From an uncultured Clostridia bacterium (GTDB lineage Bacteria > Bacillota > Clostridia > UBA1381), in contig CAKSGG010000204.1 of the NCBI GenBank assembly GCA_934454215.1, positions 1-5,208 on the forward strand: DNA of 5,208 bases. The letters are read 5' to 3'. Every line of letters begins with the position of its first letter. Position 1 is the stretch's first letter. Positions 1 to 5,208 of this stretch are shown here, one piece after another. The translations under genes and the position numbers were made by a program. The notes beneath the pieces are model-generated. The model worked only from the letters and a program-made list of their open reading frames with translations, did no database searches and was not told the DNA's origin.

Positions 1-300
1 TATTTATATTCTGACCCGAATGTTTGTATGTACAAGCTTGGTATGTTTGGAGAAAGACTGATTTTAGAGATATTTGCATTTGAGCATATAGCTGAACCTG
101 AAAATGATAACACACATGCAGGTAGAATCCGTTTACTGAAAAAAGAAGGATTAATACCTAAAAAAATAGACGATATACTCTACGCATTAAGAAAAACAAG
201 AAACGATGCAGTTCATTCCGGAGCAGATTCGGTTGATGATGCAAAAACACTTGTTCAACTTACATATAATCTTTCTGTTTGGTTTATGGAGGTATATGGT
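1..300 (+). other. DUF4145/HEPN-like N-terminal domain of HsdR
   Basis: This sub-feature of hsdR is an all-helical region ahead of the nuclease domain. It contains LRKTRNDAVHSG, whose RNDAVH core (Arg at 199-201, His at 214-216) fits the R-x4-H pattern of the HEPN superfamily, in which many members are RNases. DUF4145 domains are commonly fused to the front of EcoEI-like HsdR proteins. Whether the domain cleaves RNA or only serves assembly is not known from the sequence. The domain starts before base 1. The boundaries are judged by eye from where the charged linker begins. Confidence 0.7.
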
Positions 301-3189
301 GACTGGGGTTATATAGCTCCTGACTTCGTTATGCCTGTAAAAGAGGAAATTCCAGATTACGCTTCCATTATTAAGGAACAAGAAGAAAAAATAGCTGAGC
401 TTTCAAAGAAAGTTGAAACTGTAAAAACCGAGGTATCGGATAAAACATCCAAAGAACGTGCGGAAAAAGCCGAAACTGCATCAGAAAGCATGAAACTATC
501 TGAAGCTGAAACAAGATTACTTATAGATGAACAGTTACGAAAAGTAGGCTGGGAAGTTGACACTAATAATTTGCGCTACTCAAAGGGTACTCGACCTCAA
601 AAAGGAAGAAACCTTGCAATTGCCGAATGGCCTACCGATTCCCTTGTTGGTAACAGAGGCTTTGCAGATTATGCACTGTTTATAGGTCTTGAGCTTGTTG
701 GAGTTATTGAAGCAAAGAAGGCAAATATAGATGTTATGTCTGCGATTGACTATCAGTGTAAAGATTATGCAAGAACAATTAAAGATGAACACAAGGATTA
801 TATTATTAATCAATGGGGCGAATACAAAGTACCGTTTGTATTTTCAACAAATGGCAGAAAATATTTGAAACAGATTGAAACAAAATCAGGAATATGGTTT
901 CTTGATTTGCGCAATTCGGCTAATGCCCCGAAAGCACTTCAAGGTTGGATTAGTCCTTTGGGTATAACGGAACTTCTTGAAAAAGATGTTGATTTTGCAA
1001 ATGCGGCTCTTCAAAATACCCCTTATGACCTGCTCCGTGACCCCGACGGTCTTAATTTGAGAGAATATCAAATAAAAGCGATTGAGGCGGCAGAACAAGC
1101 AATAATTAACGGACGGCAAACTGCGCTGTTGTCAATGGCAACCGGAACAGGTAAAACCCGTACGATTTTAGGTATGATTTACCGTTTTATAAAAAGCGGC
1201 AGATTTAAGAGAATCCTTTTCCTTGTCGACAGAACTGCCCTTGGCGAACAGGCAGAAGATGTTTTTAAGGAAGTTAAAATAGAAGACCTTATGACTCTTG
1301 ATTCAATTTATAACATTAAAGGACTTGATGAAAAAGAAATTGATAAAGAAACAAAGGTGCATATTGCAACTGTACAAAGCTTAGTTAAAAGAATTGTTTA
1401 TGCTGAGGGCGATACTATGCCATCGGTTACCGATTATGACCTGATAATTGTTGATGAGGCTCACAGAGGATATATTCTTGACAAGGAAATGAGCGATGCG
1501 GAACTGTTATACCGTAATCAGGATGACTATGTGAGCAAATACAGAACAGTAATTGAATATTTTGATGCGGTAAAGGTGGCACTGACCGCAACTCCGGCTC
1601 TGCATACGACTGAAATATTCGGTAAGCCTGTATTTAATTATTCGTACAGAGAGGCGGTTATAGATGGATATTTGGTTGACCATGACGCTCCGCATAATAT
1701 ACGCACAAAGCTGCGCATAGAAGGTATTAAATATCACAAGGGTGAACATCTTGCAATATATGACCCCGTCACAGGTGAAGTCCTTAACAGTGATGAACTT
1801 GAAGACGATATGAAGTTTGAAATTGATACATTCAATAATCGGGTTATAACGGAAAACTTTAATAAAGCCGTGTTTGAAGAAATCGCATGGGACTTAAATC
1901 CCGACGGTGAAGGCAAGACTTTGATTTATGCCGTCAATGATAATCATGCGGATTTGATTGTGCAAATATTGAAGAAAATATATTCCGGCGGCGGTGTTGA
2001 CAATGAAACGGTTATGAAAATAACAGGCAGTGCTGCAAACGGAAATAAAAAGAAAATTTCGGAGGCTATCAGACGTTTTAAGAATGAAGCATATCCCAAA
2101 ATTGTAGTTACGGTTGATTTGCTGACTACGGGTATTGATGTCCCTGAAATAACCAATCTTGTATTTATGCGCAGGATTAAATCCCGTATTTTATTTGAAC
2201 AGATGCTTGGACGTGCCACAAGACTATGCCCGAAAATAAATAAAACTCATTTTGAAATTTATGACCCCGTAGGCGTTTATGAATCACTTCAAGAGGTAAG
2301 CAATATGAAACCTGTGGTAACAAACCCAACGGCAAAATTTGATGATTTGATTAACGGTTTAAAAACCGCAGACAGTGAAGAACAGCTTGCATATCAAATA
2401 AATCTTATTGCTGCAAAATTACGCAGAAAACAAAGAAATATATCGGATAAAGCAATTGAACGGTTTACGCATTTAACAGGCGGTAAAAATATTTCGGACT
2501 TTGCGGGTCATATTAATACATCGGATATAAAACAGGCTGTACAGGATATATTGTCTAATAAAGAGGCGTTTGACGTTCTCGATAATGATAAGCCCCGCAG
2601 TTCAAGACCTGTTATTATTGATAGCCATGCCGACGAACTGGTAGAACATTCGAGAGGTTACGGCGAGGGGCGAAAACCCGAAGATTATCTTGAAGACTTC
2701 AAGAAATTTATTAACAGTAATATGAATAAAATAGCGGCGTTAAAGACAGTGTGTACAAAACCGTCGGAACTGACAAGGGAAAGTCTTAAAAGTCTGAAAT
2801 TAGAGCTTGACCGCTATGAATTTACCGAAAAACAATTAAATTCAGCGTGGAATGAAATGACAAATCAAGATATTGTGGCGGATATTATTGCATTTATTCG
2901 TCAGCAGGCGCTTGGGTCAAATCTTGTAAGCCATGAAACCAGAGTAAAGAACGCATTTGCAAAGTTAAAGCTTAATCATGACTTTAATAAAAATCAGCTT
3001 GATTGGCTGAAACGTATTGAAAAAGTCTTGCTTGAAGAAACTGTATTGGATGAACAGATTTTTGAAATCGGAGCGTTTAAGAATGCAGGCGGATTTATCG
3101 TTATTGATAAGCGTTTTGGCGGTAAATTACGTGAAATTATATCCGAACTTAATGTGTATCTGTATGAAGATGGGGGAAATATAGCATGA
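1..3189 (+). CDS. hsdR: Type I restriction enzyme, R (restriction/translocase) subunit HsdR, EcoEI-like; 5' end outside window
   Basis: HsdR is the ATP-dependent DNA translocase and endonuclease of a Type I R-M complex; it acts only when bound to HsdM-HsdS at an unmethylated site. The frame is open from base 1 with 1062 visible residues. The ATG at 28 is probably internal, because the nine codons before it (YLYSDPNVC) continue the DUF4145-type N-terminal domain. Domains in order: DUF4145/HEPN-like (about 1-300); charged helical linker (about 361-490); HSDR_N nuclease (about 496-900) with Asp at 667-669, ExK at 709-717 and QxxxY at 754-768; SF2 helicase with LREYQ at 1057-1071, Walker A ATGTGKT at 1138-1158, DEAH at 1453-1464, LTATP at 1582-1596, motif V with TGIDVP ending at 2145, and motif VI QMLGRATR at 2200-2223; EcoEI_R_C-like C-terminus (about 2680-3165). 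All catalytic motifs look intact, with no frameshift. It overlaps hsdM by 4 bases. Confidence 0.96.
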   Translation, partial: YLYSDPNVCMYKLGMFGERLILEIFAFEHIAEPENDNTHAGRIRLLKKEGLIPKKIDDILYALRKTRNDAVHSGADSVDDAKTLVQLTYNLSVWFMEVYGDWGYIAPDFVMPVKEEIPDYASIIKEQEEKIAELSKKVETVKTEVSDKTSKERAEKAETASESMKLSEAETRLLIDEQLRKVGWEVDTNNLRYSKGTRPQKGRNLAIAEWPTDSLVGNRGFADYALFIGLELVGVIEAKKANIDVMSAIDYQCKDYARTIKDEHKDYIINQWGEYKVPFVFSTNGRKYLKQIETKSGIWFLDLRNSANAPKALQGWISPLGITELLEKDVDFANAALQNTPYDLLRDPDGLNLREYQIKAIEAAEQAIINGRQTALLSMATGTGKTRTILGMIYRFIKSGRFKRILFLVDRTALGEQAEDVFKEVKIEDLMTLDSIYNIKGLDEKEIDKETKVHIATVQSLVKRIVYAEGDTMPSVTDYDLIIVDEAHRGYILDKEMSDAELLYRNQDDYVSKYRTVIEYFDAVKVALTATPALHTTEIFGKPVFNYSYREAVIDGYLVDHDAPHNIRTKLRIEGIKYHKGEHLAIYDPVTGEVLNSDELEDDMKFEIDTFNNRVITENFNKAVFEEIAWDLNPDGEGKTLIYAVNDNHADLIVQILKKIYSGGGVDNETVMKITGSAANGNKKKISEAIRRFKNEAYPKIVVTVDLLTTGIDVPEITNLVFMRRIKSRILFEQMLGRATRLCPKINKTHFEIYDPVGVYESLQEVSNMKPVVTNPTAKFDDLINGLKTADSEEQLAYQINLIAAKLRRKQRNISDKAIERFTHLTGGKNISDFAGHINTSDIKQAVQDILSNKEAFDVLDNDKPRSSRPVIIDSHADELVEHSRGYGEGRKPEDYLEDFKKFINSNMNKIAALKTVCTKPSELTRESLKSLKLELDRYEFTEKQLNSAWNEMTNQDIVADIIAFIRQQALGSNLVSHETRVKNAFAKLKLNHDFNKNQLDWLKRIEKVLLEETVLDEQIFEIGAFKNAGGFIVIDKRFGGKLREIISELNVYLYEDGGNIA
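3172..3177 (+). promoter_or_regulatory. Ribosome binding site of hsdM, inside the hsdR 3' end
   Basis: GGGGGA lies 8 bases before the ATG at 3186 and is embedded in the last codons of hsdR. It is an imperfect Shine-Dalgarno match. Together with the ATGA stop/start overlap it suggests that hsdM translation is partly fed by ribosomes finishing hsdR. Confidence 0.65.
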
Positions 3190-4610
3190 ATAATCAAGAA
3201 ATTGTTTCAAAATTATGGAATCTCTGTAATGTGTTAAGAGATGACGGTATAACATATCATCAGTATGTAACCGAGCTTACTTATATACTTTTTCTGAAAA
3301 TGTGTAAGGAAACGGGTGCGGAAGATTCAATTCCCGAACAATACCGCTGGGAAGAATTGAAAAAAAGACAAGGTGTAGAATTAAAGCGTTTTTACAAGGA
3401 ATTGCTTTCATATCTTGGGGAAAGCTGTAAAGGCCGTGTGCGTGAAATTTATCAGAGTGCGCAGACTAATATTGACGAGCCGAAAAATCTTGAAAAGATT
3501 ATAACTTCGATAGACCAATTCGATTGGTACACTGCAAAAGAAGAAGGTCTTGGCAATCTTTACGAGGGCTTGCTTGAAAAAAATGCTAACGAAAAGAAAT
3601 CGGGAGCGGGACAGTATTTTACACCCCGTGTTCTGATTGACGTTATGACCCGTCTTACAGCGCCGAAAGCGGGAGAGCTTTGTAATGACCCTGCGTGCGG
3701 AACATTCGGTTTTATGATAGCGGCGGATAAATTTGTAAAAGAACAAACCGACGATTTGTTTGATTTAAGCGTTGATGAGCAGGAGTTTCAGAGGGCAAAG
3801 GCTTTTTCGGGCTGTGAGCTTGTTCACGATACCCACCGCCTTGCGCTTATGAATGCAATGCTCCATGATATTAACGGACCTATTTATCTTGGCGATACTC
3901 TTTCAAACTTCGGCAAGCAGATGAAAGGATATGATGTAGTATTGACAAATCCGCCGTTTGGCACAAAAAAAGGCGGCGAGCGTGCGACCCGTGACGACTT
4001 CACATATCCGACAAGCAATAAACAGCTGAATTTTCTCCAGCATATATATCGCAGTCTTAATACGAAAGGAACAGCCCGTGCCGCTGTGGTACTGCCCGAC
4101 AATGTTCTGTTTGCTGATGGTGACGGAGAAAAAATTCGTAATGACTTAATGGACAAATGTAATCTCAACATGGTTTTGAGATTACCGACAGGTATATTTT
4201 ATGCCCAAGGTGTAAAGACAAATGTTTTATTCTTTACACGGGGCAAAGATGATAAGAATAACACCAAAGAGGTTTGGTTTTATGACCTCCGCACAAATAT
4301 GCCTTCGTTCGGCAAAACAACACCTTTGAAAAAAGAACATTTTGCAGACTTTGAAAAAGCGTATACTGCCGAAAACCGTCATGATATATCAGATGAGCGG
4401 CTGTGCGTATATACAAGAGAAAAAATTAAAGCGGAGGGCAAAGGGCTTGACCTTGGTCTGATTCCCGACGAATCCGTTTTGGATTATAATGATTTGCCTG
4501 ACCCGATAGAAAGCGGAGAGGAGGCAATAAAACAGCTTAAAGAGGCTGTTGATTTGCTTATGAGCGTTGTAAAGGAATTAAAATCTCTGGAAGTGCCGGA
4601 GGTGAAATAA
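3186..4610 (+). CDS. hsdM: Type I N6-adenine DNA methyltransferase, M (modification) subunit HsdM
   Basis: HsdM transfers a methyl group from S-adenosylmethionine to N6 of adenine within the site chosen by HsdS, and it is also part of the restriction complex. The gene is complete at 474 residues, near the lower end of the usual 480-530. Residues 1 to about 120 match the helical HsdM_N domain. The N6_Mtase domain follows, with the conserved GAGQYFTPR segment (QYFTP at 3612-3626), the SAM-binding motif I DPACGTFGF starting at Asp168 (3687) and the catalytic motif IV NPPF at residues 255-258 (3948-3959). NPPF places it among the gamma-type adenine methyltransferases. The helical C-terminal tail (about residues 440-470) is the region that contacts HsdS in relatives. 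The start at 3186 is chosen because it overlaps the hsdR stop as ATGA, has a ribosome binding site, and gives a normal HsdM N-terminus. Confidence 0.97.
   Translation: MNNQEIVSKLWNLCNVLRDDGITYHQYVTELTYILFLKMCKETGAEDSIPEQYRWEELKKRQGVELKRFYKELLSYLGESCKGRVREIYQSAQTNIDEPKNLEKIITSIDQFDWYTAKEEGLGNLYEGLLEKNANEKKSGAGQYFTPRVLIDVMTRLTAPKAGELCNDPACGTFGFMIAADKFVKEQTDDLFDLSVDEQEFQRAKAFSGCELVHDTHRLALMNAMLHDINGPIYLGDTLSNFGKQMKGYDVVLTNPPFGTKKGGERATRDDFTYPTSNKQLNFLQHIYRSLNTKGTARAAVVLPDNVLFADGDGEKIRNDLMDKCNLNMVLRLPTGIFYAQGVKTNVLFFTRGKDDKNNTKEVWFYDLRTNMPSFGKTTPLKKEHFADFEKAYTAENRHDISDERLCVYTREKIKAEGKGLDLGLIPDESVLDYNDLPDPIESGEEAIKQLKEAVDLLMSVVKELKSLEVPEVK
4598..4604 (+). promoter_or_regulatory. Strong ribosome binding site of hsdS, inside the hsdM 3' end
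   Basis: GGAGGTG is a near-perfect Shine-Dalgarno sequence 6 bases before the ATG at 4611, encoded within the last codons of hsdM. It fixes the hsdS start, since the hsdM stop TAA abuts that ATG directly. Confidence 0.9.
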
Positions 4611-5208
4611 ATGGCAAAAGCAAAAAAAAGTGAAGCGGCATTAACGTTAGAAGAAAAGCTTGAACAAACACTCGTGGCAGATTGGGAACAACCTTATAAA
4701 GTTCCTGATAATTGGTGTTGGACGACACTAAAAAGTATATCTAATTTATATAACGGAGATAGAGGAAGTAACTATCCTTCGAAGAAAGATTATGTTACAG
4801 AAGGGGTCCCGTTCATTAATGCTGGTGCTATACAAAATAACACATTAGAACATATTGAATTTAATTATATAACTCAACAAAAATATGAATCTCTTAGAGC
4901 TGGAAAGATCCAAAAAAATGATATACTATATTGTTTGAGAGGGTCATTGGGAAAAACTGCTATTATTGAAACAGATATAATGGGGGCAATTTCATCATCT
5001 CTATGCATTATTCGTACAAAAAAAGATGTTTTGCCTAAATATTTAGCTTATTTATTAAGAACGGAGCTTATTACACAACAACAAGATTTTGCTGAAAATG
5101 GTTCTGCACAGCCTAATCTGTCAGCAGCAAGTGTTATGGAATATAAATTGCCTCTTGCACCTCTTGCCGAACAACAAAGAATTGTTGACCGCATTGAAAG
5201 AATGTTTT
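4611..5208 (+). CDS. hsdS: Type I R-M specificity subunit HsdS, N-terminal part; 3' end outside window
   Basis: HsdS recognises the bipartite DNA target and is the scaffold that binds HsdM and, through it, HsdR. The frame stays open from ATG 4611 to the window end, giving 199 codons plus one base; full-length HsdS is usually about 400-600 residues, so roughly half or more is missing from view. Residues 1-34 are a Lys/Glu-rich leader (MAKAKKSEAALTLEEKLEQ) often seen in clostridial HsdS. TRD1 opens with VPDNWCWTTLKSI and a GDRGSNYPS loop and runs to about residue 179. Residues 180-199 (LPLAPLAEQQRIVDRIERMF) are the classic start of the central conserved helix that spaces the two TRDs and binds HsdM. 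The start is supported by GGAGGTG 6 bases upstream and by contact with the hsdM stop. The target sequence cannot be read from the protein. Confidence 0.95.
   Translation, partial: MAKAKKSEAALTLEEKLEQTLVADWEQPYKVPDNWCWTTLKSISNLYNGDRGSNYPSKKDYVTEGVPFINAGAIQNNTLEHIEFNYITQQKYESLRAGKIQKNDILYCLRGSLGKTAIIETDIMGAISSSLCIIRTKKDVLPKYLAYLLRTELITQQQDFAENGSAQPNLSAASVMEYKLPLAPLAEQQRIVDRIERMF
4622..4629 (+). repeat. Run of eight A near the 5' end of hsdS
   Basis: Eight consecutive A bases lie within codons 4-7 of hsdS (Ala-Lys-Lys-Ser). A change in length of one or two would throw the gene out of frame close to its start. Runs of seven A also occur in hsdM, so in an AT-rich gene this may be chance. Confidence 0.4.
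4713..5147 (+). other. Target recognition domain 1 (TRD1) of HsdS
   Basis: This sub-feature of hsdS runs from Trp35 to the residue before the conserved LPLAPLAEQQ segment. It has the normal Methylase_S opening and ends with the NGSAQPNLSAASVMEYKLP stretch typical of a TRD end. It would read one half of the bipartite site. Its G+C is clearly lower than that of hsdM: a hand count of 4861-4980 gives 32 of 120 bases, about 27%, against 54 of 120, 45%, for 3661-3780. Confidence 0.8.

Noticed and set aside
28..30. ATG at 28 as the start of hsdR
   Set aside because: The frame is open upstream to base 1, the upstream codons fit the same domain, and no ribosome binding site precedes it.
3408..3746. 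Minus-strand open frame of 112 codons
   Set aside because: It lies wholly within hsdM, which has strong family motifs in this stretch; the antisense product has no recognisable domain.
3965..3971. Run of seven A in hsdM as a phase-switch tract
   Set aside because: It encodes the normal Lys-Lys after NPPFGT and is short; similar runs occur by chance across this AT-rich sequence.
187..4416. The other minus-strand open frames of 60-95 codons
   Set aside because: All are antisense to hsdR or hsdM and show no family motifs; AT-rich coding strands readily give such frames.
1..5208. A BREX, DISARM or other newer defence system
   Set aside because: The helicase-nuclease, N6_Mtase and Methylase_S genes in direct succession are the three subunits of a standard Type I R-M system; no PglZ, BrxL, phospholipase or other marker gene is present in the window.

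Overview
The window holds a Type I restriction-modification (R-M) locus. Three genes lie head to tail on the + strand in the order hsdR (restriction and translocation subunit), hsdM (modification subunit) and hsdS (specificity subunit). Both ends are cut: hsdR enters already open at base 1 and hsdS is still open at base 5208. Coding sequence fills the whole window, so there is no intergenic stretch to annotate. No promoter, terminator, RNA gene, mobile element or CRISPR array was seen.

Layout: bases 1-3189 are hsdR, lacking only its first few tens of codons. It carries a DUF4145/HEPN-like N-terminal domain, a charged helical linker, a PD-(D/E)XK nuclease domain, an SF2 helicase motor and an EcoEI-type C-terminal domain. 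Bases 3186-4610 are hsdM, complete at 474 codons, and overlap the hsdR stop by 4 bases (ATGA). Bases 4611-5208 are the first 199 codons of hsdS. They begin directly after the hsdM stop codon behind a strong ribosome binding site, and contain the first target recognition domain (TRD1) and the start of the central conserved region.

How they work together: from what is known of the family, HsdM and HsdS form an M2S methyltransferase that puts N6-methyladenine on both strands of a bipartite recognition site. Adding two HsdR subunits makes the R2M2S2-type machinery usually written R2M2S1, which translocates DNA from unmethylated sites and cleaves at a distance. The gene junctions imply one transcript with translational coupling.

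Organism: moderate to low G+C, AT-rich third codon positions, a GGAGGTG ribosome binding site, and the Lys/Glu-rich HsdS leader before the TRD point to a Bacillota genome, probably a clostridial (possibly gut) lineage. This is an inference from style, not a taxonomic identification. The system is a recognisable Type I R-M locus and not a new class of defence system. The points most worth a second look are the HEPN-like RNxxxH motif at the front of HsdR and the sharp G+C drop in the hsdS TRD.
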